DNA from: Salarias fasciatus
Taxonomy: Eukaryota > Chordata > Actinopteri > Blenniiformes > Blenniidae
Direction of reading: 5' to 3'
NCBI RefSeq assembly: GCF_902148845.1
Contig: NC_043758.1
Coordinates: 3,695,579-3,759,578 of the forward strand
Length of the DNA stretch: 64,000 bases
Below are positions 54,501-64,000 of the stretch, piece by piece (position 1 is the first letter of the stretch; every line of letters begins with the position of its first letter). The notes under the pieces are model-generated. The model saw only the letters and a program-made list of their open reading frames with translations, was not told the origin of the DNA and searched no databases. The position numbers and the translations under genes are program-made.

Positions 54501-56129
54501 CAGTTAAAATGTAAGCAGAGAACGAAAAAATAGCTTCTCCAAATGTGAAAACATTTTTCCCTTATCTTTCCCCTTAAATTCCGAATAGCAAGCTGTGATT
54601 GGGAAGTTAACTTCAGCCTCGCTGATTACGCTCCATGTTGGCGCCTCTCAGTTGAACCGACGTTAAACGCATTTGCAGTTTGTGGAATCAATTTATCTTC
54701 CTCTCCATACATAATATCTGTGACATGCGACTGCATGATGTATTTCTGACAGTTGTTACGCGACTGAACGCTGGTGAACTCACAATGAAGAAACCGGAGT
54801 CATAATTGAAAACTGGTATTTGTAATTTTTGAAGTTTTAACTTTTAAAATTATTTTCTAAAACAGTCTGCTAGGGGCTGAAGACTGCTGACTACAAAGCT
54901 AAACATCAGAACCTGGAACGTGGAAAAGAGGCCTTCAGCTCCTGTCACAGACTGAGCCATCCGCTTCATATGGTGTCCATGTATACACTAGATGCACTTA
55001 ATACGATTGTTTTCAATCGTACTGAAAAAAAACACTCATGCAAACTGGTCCAGTGTGTAATTTAATCACTTAGCACCTGCAATCTCATTCATCAAACCCG
55101 CAACTGTTGTGCAGTGTTTATGCATTTAAATGTAGAACGTCTCCAGGCAGGTGTACGACAGACGCAGTGTTACGCAGAGGGCTGTGGATGTGGCCAGAAA
55201 TAGGGGTCACATTAACTGAATGTTTTTCATCACTGACTGAATTTTTAGAAGGATGATGGAGAGATCTGGAGACTCTCTGTCATTATGAGTGAGTAGAAAA
55301 TGAGGGACACTCCAGTACGCCTTTATGCTCATTCTGACGCACACGGAAAGTAAACTCTCTCTATTTTGTGCTCAAAAGACATCATGTGATGGAGCTGTAA
55401 GACTGCTCATCACGGGAGGTATGTTCAGTGACCAAAACTATGTCATTTTAGATTATATTTCATTGTAATCAGAAAAGGAAAATTAAAAGTCACGACCTTC
55501 TCCATCAAAATGACAGACAACCAAAAAAAAAAAAAAAAAATTACTTTTAGTGTGTTCATTTGCCTGACTTCATGGATTCAACCTTCATTTTTCATTTTTA
55601 TTCTAAATCTTCCCTTAAGGGGGGGTGGCTTTCACACCATTTTTGCACATGCATTCTCAGTAGATCACCAGCGACACCCACTAATAACATGGAGACCGAT
55701 ACATGTTAAATTTGGGGTCGCGAATCAAGAAGGGAGAGCCACTGTACTACGGCAGTGGGGCATGCAGTAGCAACATTTCCGATGTCTTCAAGGGGTCTGA
55801 ACAGGACAGGAGGAGACAGTGCTGTTCTGAACGAAAACGGTTTCCAAAATGTTTCACAGAGAATGGAGGTTCACGGTTTCACGCCTGAGCAGTGCCGCTA
55901 GCAGAGAGTGAAGGATCACAGCCAGGGGCGGGGTGGCCATCCGGACGGTCGGGAGGTTTCCTGAACGGCCGGTCTATTCCAGTCCGGTGGGGTCTATTCT
56001 GGGCCGGCGGCCTCAAGCGGCCGCACTTCCCCCCACTCTCACGGCCCATGTACGCAACCACGGTTTGCGAATCGGAGCATGTGAACCCCTCCATTTTAAC
56101 TGTACCCTCTACAGTAGACACAGGAAACA
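54501..56129. other. Spacer between inverted tRNA-Phe cassettes
   Basis: No gene seen. It contains a poly-A tract near 55525-55541, a hAT-type right end (55705-55744) and a short CpG-rich patch around 55920-56050. Confidence 0.45.
55705..55744 (+). mobile_element. hAT-type element right end
   Basis: Reads TTTGGGGTCGCGAATCAAG and ends GAGAGCCACTG, matching the right end of hAT elements (complement CAGTGGCTCTC). The eight bases after it (TACTACGG) match six of the eight before the left end at 52987 (AATTACGG). Confidence 0.5.
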
Positions 56130-56670
56130 GATTTGTGTCTGGTTAGGCTTTGCCATACTGTACTGCTAAGTAGAAATGAGGCCTTATTGGATATCATGAA
56201 ATCGCTGAAGCCTAATGCAGGATGATGAATTTCTATTACATGATCATGACTCTATCACTTTTCATGATTACCTGATCAATATATCCAACATTAGTGCCTA
56301 TTTCAAGAGGAATGCTGCCGTATGTGTGAGCCTCTCTGTGTTTGACCTGCGTCAGTCTGATGAGCTGTAAACAATGGCACTACCCTCAATTTCACTTCAG
56401 TGGGATTTGCCCTTTGACCCTGAACAGAGCTGAGCGCTAGCCATGGATTAGGTTGAAAAGTTACTCTGATCGGCCAAAACCCAGGATTGAACCAGGGACC
56501 ATTGGATCTTCGGTCTCACACTCTCCCAACTGAGCTATTTTGGCTCAAGAGGACAAGAAATATCAACCAAATCGTTCCAGAGTACATGTGCAGGCCCCAT
56601 TTACAGGATGTTTCACGTGACAGCACATTGTTTTTGTGTTTTAGTTCCAGAAACGTGTTTACGCAGCCAA
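56130..56670. repeat. Inverted partner of the 53925-54500 tRNA-Phe cassette
   Basis: Holds tRNA-Phe locus C on the minus strand with the locus B flanks in reverse order and orientation. Confidence 0.75.
56472..56544 (-). pseudogene. tRNA-Phe copy, decayed (locus C)
   Basis: 73 nt with GAA anticodon and a perfectly pairing but altered acceptor stem (GCCAAAA/TTTTGGC). That looks like compensated change. The anticodon stem (TGAGA/TCCAA) has two mismatches and the discriminator base is C instead of A, so function is doubtful. Confidence 0.75.
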
Positions 56671-57520
56671 TTTAGAAACACTAAACTTGTTAACGTGCCA
56701 AGTCACCAGGTGGCGCTGAAGATACACATACACACAATTAGAGAACAATATACTGGGGTCAATGACATTCCTATGGACAGATGACAAATTCAATGATATT
56801 AGGGGTGAAACTCAACTATGGAACAACCAATATAGATTATAAAACTAGAATATGGGCTGGGAGTCATGCAATGTCAGAGGTTGCCATGTTTGTTACTTGT
56901 GCATGATCAGACGAACTACTTACCATGACGGTGGTGTGCATGTGCAGAAGCAGCGCTCATGCCATCTCTTCAGGTAGAATAATGAGCCGTTTCAGCACAA
57001 GCACTTCAATTATGAGAAAAAAAAAACATCCAATGAAAAGTAGGAAAGATTATAAATATTTGTCTGAGAACATTTGGCAGTTCCTGTCGACACCCAGAAT
57101 CCCTGACCTCCATTTTAATTTCTACCCCATTTGCATGGGCACAAAAATCCTCATTATTATCAGACGGTAAGGTCAAACGGATTGTAAATGTCTCATATAA
57201 AAACCTGAGTGGACTCGCTTCACACAGATCGGTGATAATTCTGGATCAGATTGTAAGATGTAGTCTACCCCAATGGACAATCTGTTTGTGCCTCATGAAA
57301 CAGCAGAAGTTAACCAACATTAGTACCTAACTCAAAAGGCATGGCTTTCGGGTTAAATAGTAACCATGAATTGCCGATAGGTGTGTCTATCTGTGGTCTG
57401 TGATGAGCTGATGAGCCACTCAGGTGAAAACTCCTGTTGTGACGTGGGATTTGTCTCATTGTTCTGTGACCTTGAATTGGACGAAGCAGTGACATACCCT
57501 TGGGCCTAAAAATTCAACTC

Positions 57521-57593
57521 TGCCGAAACCCAGGAACAGACCAGGGACCTTCAGATCTTCAGTCTAACGCTCTCCCAACTGAGTTATTTCGGC
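57521..57593 (-). pseudogene. tRNA-Phe copy, decayed (locus D)
   Basis: 73 nt with intact acceptor stem and GAA anticodon. The T loop reads TCTGTTC instead of TTCGATC, which destroys the B box, and G10 of the A box is changed. Its downstream flank (57300-57520) is homologous to that of locus C, so C and D are tandem relatives. Confidence 0.8.
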
Positions 57594-58139
57594 ACAAAGG
57601 CATATGTATGGTGGCACAATAGATCTGCAAGTATAAGCCACCATTAACCAGTTCAAGAATGGCAGCATTCACTCTTTCACTATTGAACTTGTCAATGGGT
57701 TATTTTTAATCAGTCCAATATGACAAGTGTGAAAACACCCTGACATACATTTGTCCCTGGGCGAGGTGCTTGAGAGTGGGAGGGATAATATCCCCCCTCG
57801 ACCTTTGTGCTCTGGAAGCATCTTTCTGCTGATCAGTCTGCGGGGGAGGCAGGTTTCATTTGAGAAGAGAAGAGTCCTTCCAGACATTTGGCAATGTATC
57901 GTTTAGTTTGTCCAGCTATGTGTCCTCTGACATTGTCAACTCGCAGAGAAACACAGTGAAAAGTGACTTCGTAAGTCATTCTATAAATGGCATTAATACT
58001 GAAACAAAACCAACTTCACTTTAAGGTTGACCTGTAATCTTTATCATAAATACATTAGATTGTACATAAAAACCTTAGTGTGAACTCCATACAAGTGCTT
58101 CTAATGCTTTTCACACAAGAGTTCCCAATTCCTAACATC

Positions 58140-58256
58140 CAGACAACTTCTTCACAGTATCCACAAAGAATTTATTAAGCTTACCAGCAATGACCTTTTG
58201 TAAAGTCCTTATCGCCGAACTTACTGTGGCCAATTCAGATAAGTTTTCAAGGTTAA
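58140..58256 (-). repeat. Duplicated segment interrupted by MITE copy 2 (pairs with 60340-60425)
   Basis: The minus strand here matches 60346-60420 almost base for base (TTAACCTTGAAAACTTATC, then CACAGTAAGTTC, then GGTCATTGCTGGT). On this copy the homology stops at TTAA and resumes after the MITE at 58665. Confidence 0.85.
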
Positions 58257-58664
58257 AAGTGCTGTAGGCAGGATTTTGCTAGTCAGTGCAAATTTTTATG
58301 TGTTTTCTTTAGATTAAATGTTAGAGTATCCACTGATAATCCTTTAGGAGTGTAGCATAATTGCACTACCGCGAGGTAGTGCAGTGTTTCCATCTGTCTC
58401 TGTTCTGAGCTGCAAAGGAACCTCGACAGCTCCAGGTATCTTTGACCAATCAGAAGAGCCCATGAGGCTCTAACCGTGATTGGTCGAGGGGCGTTCGTCA
58501 CACGTTCTTGTGGGAGGGGCTTAACTTGCATAAGGGCGTGGTGTCAGAGAAAACAGGACAGGATTGGCTGTGCTGGGTTTCAAATCACCATCTTAGATGG
58601 GTCAAATTGCCTAAGGTTTACCTAAGCAAGATGGTGGAGATGCCGAATCCTGCCTAAAGCACCT
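58257..58664 (+). mobile_element. TTAA-flanked MITE, copy 2
   Basis: 408 bp, alignable end to end with copy 1 at 51553-51957, in the same orientation. It is flanked by TTAA on both sides (58253-58256 and 58665-58668). Left end AAGTGCTGTAGGCAGGATT; the right end is its complement with two mismatches. The empty target is visible at about 60331-60360. Confidence 0.9.
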
Positions 58665-59089
58665 TTAATTGGTGATTCTCCCCCTCTCTCTCTCTTTCCA
58701 CTGTGGGAGACCGAAAAGTCAGAACACCGAAACCCTGGACAAAAAGGCTGTCTCTTAGGTGGACTAGAGCCGTGCTTGAGGAATTGCAGACAGAACATCA
58801 ATCACGGCTGATCCATTGAGACAGCCGGAATTCAATGGGTGTAATTCTAATTGGGCATCAAACCAAACAGCTGCTCCACTGATTAATCGAGGAACCCGGA
58901 CCCAGTGGGTGTAAGCTTTTACTTAACCTCGGCCTCCTACCTTGTGGAACCAGTTCTGCTCCTTCTCTCATTTCAATGTAATTTCATGGTGCTACTGTAA
59001 TTTCATTGTATTGCTACATACCATTGATGATTGTTCCTCTTGTAGCCTATGTACCCTGTGTTTATATATGAACTGTATGTAGATACAAG

Positions 59090-59325
59090 AAACTGTCTGT
59101 CCTATCTCCTTCTCCTTCTGTCCCCTCACCCCATCCGGAACAGCAGAAAGCCGCCACCTCTGAGCCTGGTTCTGCAAAGGTTTCTTCCTGATAAAAGGGA
59201 GTTTTTCCTTTCCACAGTCGCTTATGCTTACTCATGTGGATCTGTTGGGTTTCTCTGTAAAAGTGTCTAGAAACGACCATGTTTCAATTGGCAATTCATA
59301 AATAAAGCTTAATTGATTTGAATTC
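59090..59325 (+). repeat. Teleost interspersed repeat with GGTTTCTTCCTG core
   Basis: Contains 'ggtttcttcctgataaaagg' followed by 'gagtttttcctttccac', then 'gttgggtttctctgta', and ends in an 'aataaagcttaattgatttg' tail. This is the diagnostic order of a repeat spread through teleost genomes that normally ends in AATTG units. Confidence 0.65.
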
Positions 59326-59474
59326 TAAATTGCACATGTAGGTGAATGTCACACTTATCCGCTGAAGTTTCATTCTGCATTGTTCATTGACAAATGACAC
59401 AGTTGCCAAACAAGTTGACTGAGAGTATACTTTTAGACGTAATGTGAAACAGTGGACTGTTTGCTGTTCACTGT

Positions 59475-59547
59475 GCCGAAATAGCTCAGTTGGGAGAGCG
59501 TTAGACTGAAGATCTAAAGGTCCCTGGTTCGATCCCTGGTTTCGGCA
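59475..59547 (+). tRNA. tRNA-Phe (anticodon GAA), locus E, near-canonical
   Basis: 73 nt, identical to locus B except one base in the T stem (CCTGG/CCTGG, giving a T-T mismatch at pair 51-63). The A box, B box core, anticodon arm and acceptor stem are intact, and a TTTT lies about 15 nt past the end. It is probably transcribed; full function is likely but less certain than for locus B. Confidence 0.85.
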
Positions 59548-60086
59548 GAAGGGGGTGGTGTTTTCGTCCGAACCCTGAGTGGCATTCATGTCTTTCAGAA
59601 TCCAGTTGTGCCCGTTCACAGAGACAACACAGAATACAACTTCATCAGATCAGTCTCACCTTAACACACATGTGCAATTGAGAATCACCAATTAACCTCA
59701 AATACTTGTCCAAATTATTCACAGTAAGCAAGAAGACTGGGGCTTTACCAAAAGTCATTGCTGGTCAGCTTAGAAAATAATGCAACTTGGTGGCATCATT
59801 TAACACGTCAGCAGCAGCTTTTATGAGGTCGTTTTGAATCCCTCCTAATGTCCCCATAAAAAAAGTGGCTGATTCAAGGTGCTGTCACATGTCAGCATCT
59901 TAACTTGACAGCAGAGTTAGTAATACCATGTATTTATCTCTATTAAGAGATTCACTTCTTTCGTCATGTCTTATTACAATATTTGCCAATAGCATTTGTT
60001 TCTGTGATTGCCGTGAATTATTTATTTTATCCACAAAGAGCTTTGAGGCCAATATCATCGCACTGTGAAAGCAGCAGCGGCAGACG

Positions 60087-60146
60087 GCAGAAACCCTGGA
60101 TCTTTAGATCTTCAGTGTAACGCTCTCCCAACTGGGCTATTTCAGC
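60087..60146 (-). pseudogene. tRNA-Phe pseudogene with T-arm deletion (locus F)
   Basis: The minus strand keeps the acceptor 5' half, D arm (TAGCCCAGTTGGGAGAGCG) and anticodon arm with GAA, but about 13 nt including the B box are missing. Its flank (60150-60330) is the inverted partner of the flank before locus E. Confidence 0.85.
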
Positions 60147-60629
60147 AAAAAATGCATGCAAAAGTCCACTGTCTCACACTCCATCCAGAAATATACTCTC
60201 AATCAACTTTCATAAAGGATTCGCATGTGATGCTCTGAGACCTGATGTTTGGCAACTGTGTCATTTGTCATTGAGCAATGCAGAATGCAACTTCAGCAGA
60301 TCAATCTGACATTCACCTACATGTGCAATTTAGAATCACCAATTAACCTTGAAAACTTATCAGAATTGGCCACAGTAAGTTCAGCGATAAGGACTTTACA
60401 AAAGGTCATTGCTGGTTTTCAAGTAATTCAATGAAAACTTGACTACAGTCTTGGTTACGAGTTCCAACTTTAAAGAGCAGTGGACTTACATGCTTTACTT
60501 GTAGTTCTCAGTTGTTACTTCATCACTCTCCTACATTACAGTTTTAGTATTTACAGTTTTAAATGTAAATAGGACAGCAGATATTTGAGTAAAAGAAAGC
60601 AATATGTCCAAGTAGAAGACAGCTGCTCA

Positions 60630-61515
60630 TCATGTCTGGACACTGTTTGTGGAGTCCCCCAGAGGTCAGTGTTGGGTCCCAAACAATTCATTTTATATTA
60701 ATGATATGTGTAATGTTACAAATGTTTCAAAGCCTGATTTGTTTGCAGATGATACAAATATATTTTGTTCAAGTCATGATATGAATGAAGTGGTCCAACA
60801 GGTTAACTCAGAAATAAAGGAATTACCGTATTTACTATATTGTGCTGAGGTTTGGGGTAACAGTTACAAGAGTTCTCTACACTCTCACACTTCAAAAAAA
60901 GAGCAGTTACGGTCATAAACAGAGTGGCCTATCAGAGTCACACACATTCACTTTTTCTGCAGTCAGGAGTGTTAAAGTTTCATGATCAAATAGAGTGTCG
61001 AACAGCACAAACCATGTTTAAAGCAATAAATAATCAACTACCAGGAACTATTCAGGGCATGTTTAATAAACCAAGAGAAGGAAAATATAATTTAAGAGGA
61101 CTGTTTTATTTTGAAAACATAAAAGTGAGCACTACAAGGGAAAGCTTATGTGTATCTGTTTATGGGGTGAAACTTACAAGCTATGAGAGATCACATTTAA
61201 AAGATACAACTATACAAACACATATGTATCAATGAAAGCTCATTTTGCTTTTCCTTATTTCCTTGTTGAGCCATGTATTTACTTTTTTACTTATTGGTTT
61301 TCTTTTGCTAATATCATTCCATTATAACAGTTCCATTATATTATTGATGTTTTGCTGTGATTATTACTGCTATTATCATTAAAATTATTTGTAAGCAGGA
61401 ATTTTAGGTTCATTACTCAGGTAAAGTGAAGGGGAGGGATGAGATAAGTTTCCACTTCCTCCCAATCTTCTTTTTTTTTTTGAATATGGAAAAAAGACAA
61501 ATAAATTTTGATTTT
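60630..61515 (+). mobile_element. LINE reverse-transcriptase fragment, internally deleted
   Basis: Begins in the palm domain (GQCWVPN..FYINDMCNVTNVSK, then the FADDTNIF box at about 60735). It then jumps to the C-terminal end of the ORF (LLYCAEVWGN, HTHSLFLQSGVLKFHDQI, AQTMFKAINNQLPG, YNLRG, VSTTRESL) and on to an AT-rich 3' end with a TTTTTTGAATATGGAAAA block. The thumb region between is lost, and the two parts are in different frames. It resembles the Rex/CR1-like LINEs of fish. Confidence 0.7.
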
Positions 61516-62081
61516 TCTCATTGTTGTTGTTGTTTTGTTATTCTGTGTTTATTGTGTTTATGTCTTAGGCTTATAGTCTGGTACTATGTTGAAATGTTGG
61601 TGTTAAAAAAACTGTAATAATGAAGGACTTTATTGTGACTACATTTAAGTTTAAATAACAGAGAACTAGACTATAGTCATAGACACTGTTAAGTACTGCA
61701 AAGTAACTAATGCTAATATGTTTAACTTTGTGTTATTGTTTTACAAATTAATTAAGTAAAAACTTTATAGGAACTGATTTCATCTTGATTAATTTAAATT
61801 GTGAAGAGGCTGTTGTGCAGATGCAGAACATAGATTACATTTCCCAAATATTTAAAAAGGCATATTAGATGTGTTTTTCATTCCATCTAGATCCTGACAG
61901 CTGTTAATAGTATGTAGAGAGTGTTGTGACCACTGACAACCCTGCTAGAGAGACCAATAGGTAGGAATGGAGCCGAGTAAAGTTTACTCATGTATAGACC
62001 TTTTTCACAAAAACCGGAAATACGCATTCCGTGGGTGACTTTTCTTCCGGTCCAGCGCCAAGTCCATTCATTTTCTCCGAG
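61516..62081. other. No gene seen, AT-rich
   Basis: AT-rich sequence up to a GC-richer patch around 62000-62080. That patch carries an 'aaccggaaatacg' motif just before the SWIM gene remnant; a related 'gacgtatttcc' stands at 62973. Promoter function is conjecture. Confidence 0.4.
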
Positions 62082-63900
62082 ATGGGTTGCGTTTTCAGTG
62101 CTTTTCTCCAACATTTCCCCAGCATTTCCTTCGCTGATGTGGAAAGGATGGTGGAAGAGAAATCGGTGACAAAAAAGTCAAAGATGAAGAAAGGATACAA
62201 GTTTTTCCACGAAAACTTCATAGAAAAACACGAAGGTAAGTAGAGAGTTAGCATGTTAGCCTAAGCTACTGAACCCTAGCAACTGTATTTAGGCATACTT
62301 TTTCATGTGTAGATCCTGATAACCGTATCCAAACATTTAAGTTTCATTTGCAGCATGATGACAACAGCTTGTTCTCTTTCTGGCTGTTTCAGTGAACGTC
62401 TTTCAGATATGATATTAGACGAATGCTATCATTGATTAGCCCAACAGCTAACAGCGTTAGCTCTCAGCTAACGTGTTTTTGTGCGTGTCTTATCATCATC
62501 ATAGTATCAAATGCATTAAAAAGCCAGGTGACAGTGAGGGCAAGGTGCTGCAGGTCGCAGAGGAAAAGCCAGGAGCCTCATAAACTAGAGGTTTGACCAC
62601 AGAGAGCAGAAGTTCCTGCCGTTGCAGCTGCTGCTGCAGCTCTCTGCTGACATGCTGTCCGTCCCAGCCTTATCTTATACAGGAGCCTCGACGCCGCTCT
62701 TTTTGTCATTTTATTTCAATTCATTCCATAGGTTATAAGTCTCTACTGCTGTTATCTGCTTTTATAATAGATCTGTGGCCAGAAGAGTGCATCCCCACTC
62801 AACCAAACCAGCTTTGTGTGGTGTATTTCTATTGTACTGAATAAAGTCGTGCCTGTGTGTGTGTGCAAATATATTGTAAAAATTAGTTATTTTGGGGGAT
62901 AAAAAAGGGTCGTGGTGGGTGCACTACAGAGTCCCCTTGCCATCAGCTGTTACCATCTCTTACCACTGACAGTGACGTATTTCCATGATGTCATGTTCAT
63001 CATTCTTATCCATTTCTGTACAGATGACGCTTGCTGACAGTGGACATCTGATGGCGTTTTCCTGTAGCTGTGCAGCAGGAAGAGAGTTTTTCAACCACAC
63101 TGTCTCCCTGCTTCATCAGACAGCGCATTATACACAGTATGGCCTGCAGACTATCCTCCATCTCTGGCCTGCACAAGCAGTCTACAACAATGGCATAGAG
63201 CAAGAACTCAGGTGGGTGTTTAATAAGGTAGTTTATTTACTCTGTTTTCATTAAGTGCTTGTGTTTACCATATGTTGTCTTTTTTGTTTGTGTCCTGAAA
63301 TTATAAAAAAAAAAAACAACACACACAGACACAGACTGTGTATTACTACAATTCTTTGCAAAAATGAACATATTTCACCATTGATTTCAGTGAATTCATC
63401 CAGAACCTGTGAGTGATGTGGTGGTGCGAAAGCCAACAGCAGCTGGTGAGAGTGGTCGTCAGTCCACACTGTACCAGGCATATACAGGTAATAATATTCA
63501 GCATTTCACTTTTGTGACAGCTAAATGCTAATGCCTTTGTGTAATGATGGCCAGATGTAACTACTGTAACTACATTTTCCCAAAATATAAGCACAAATAA
63601 GTAGAGGCTTTATGTATCTTTTTTAGGACCGTTTCCCCGACCCTGACTTGATGGCGGATGGACCCAAGCTGCATGAGGAACAACCCCAGCCCCTCAGTGC
63701 TCCTGTGTTGGATGGCTTGTCTGAAATGGAGCAGGTTCCATGGCCCTGTCCCACGTGGATGCCGCATATCATACCTTTGTCCACATGAAACATCCAGTGA
63801 TCTTATCCAGCACCACTTGGCTCCTGAATTCCCAGTTCTTCCTCTTCCTTGGTCTCAGGATTCCCTCTCTAACTTATACTTCTGTTGTCTGTTATAAATA
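62082..63900 (+). pseudogene. SWIM-domain gene remnant (family usually paired with a YqaJ-like nuclease domain)
   Basis: Exon 1 62082-62235 (GCVFSAF...KKGYKFFHENFIEKHE, donor GTAAGT). Exon 2 62505-62590 joins in phase and gives VRARCCRSQRKSQEPHKLE. Exon 3 63024-63211 gives HLMAFSCSCAAG...NHTVSLLHQTAHY, a SWIM zinc-binding motif in which the third Cys of C-x-C...C-x-H is Phe. Later blocks HPEPVSDVVVRKPTAAGESG with QSTLYQAY (about 63395-63490), FPDPDLMADG (about 63635) and GPVPRGCRISY (about 63740) also match the family. However, the frame is not kept between exon 3 and these blocks, so this copy looks decayed. SWIM domains bind DNA or protein; no nuclease domain is visible before the window ends. 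Family assignment is from memory of motif order. Confidence 0.5.
62863..63000. other. Intron of the SWIM gene remnant
   Basis: Nothing recognised besides a short TG tract near 62855 and the 'gacgtatttcc' motif. Confidence 0.3.
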
Positions 63901-64000
63901 TTTGCTGCACTGCTGTAACATGATTATTTTGATATTTTGTCACATTGGTTATTATTTTACAGTTTAGCATAGTGATCCAACATTGTACATTCTTGTAAAT
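63901..64000. other. Window end, nothing recognised
   Basis: AT-rich tail after the last SWIM-gene block; too short to judge. Confidence 0.3.

Overview
The window is genomic DNA from a ray-finned (teleost) fish. Evidence: two intron-rich vertebrate genes with fish-like proteins, a DIRS-type retrotransposon of the kind common in fish, L1-type and other LINE pieces, the teleost interspersed repeats (CATCCAT-headed repeat, the GGTTTCTTCCTG-core repeat) and many microsatellites. Nothing in it is bacterial.

Layout. 1-10.4 kb: no recognisable gene, only decayed repeats and microsatellites. 10.5-20.0 kb, minus strand: complete tsr1, 15 coding exons, 836 residues, the 40S pre-ribosome assembly factor. 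20.0-21.7 kb: divergent intergenic region. 21.7-33.6 kb, plus strand: complete taok1, one noncoding exon plus 19 coding exons, 1029 residues, a STE20-type kinase with a long 3' UTR. Both genes have a YY1-like AAGATGGC motif near their start. 33.6-34.3 kb: an L1 piece on the minus strand holding a probable solo LTR. 34.5-40.0 kb: a broken DIRS-like tyrosine-recombinase retrotransposon with inverted terminal repeats. 40.1-43.27 kb: a G-rich minisatellite of about 3.2 kb. 43.27-50.73 kb: an unrecognised minus-strand gene candidate encoding Pro/Arg/His-rich repeats. It is split by a 6.5 kb insertion (43680-50199) that has 39-bp inverted ends, a 6-bp target duplication, and two LINEs inside.

51.1-51.4 kb is a CpG island without an assigned gene. 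53.7-60.2 kb holds six tRNA-Phe(GAA) loci (one canonical, one nearly so, four decayed) in tandem and inverted duplicated cassettes. Two copies of a ~405-bp TTAA-flanked MITE lie at 51.6 and 58.3 kb. The second interrupts a duplicated segment whose uninterrupted partner is also in the window, giving a natural empty site. 60.6-61.5 kb is a LINE fragment, and 62.1-63.9 kb is a decayed SWIM-domain gene running towards the window edge.

The two intact genes do not form a pathway: tsr1 acts in ribosome biogenesis and taok1 in MAPK/Hippo/cytoskeletal signalling. The window's less ordinary content is the split repeat-protein gene and its insertion, the tRNA-Phe cassette array, and the self-documenting MITE insertion.
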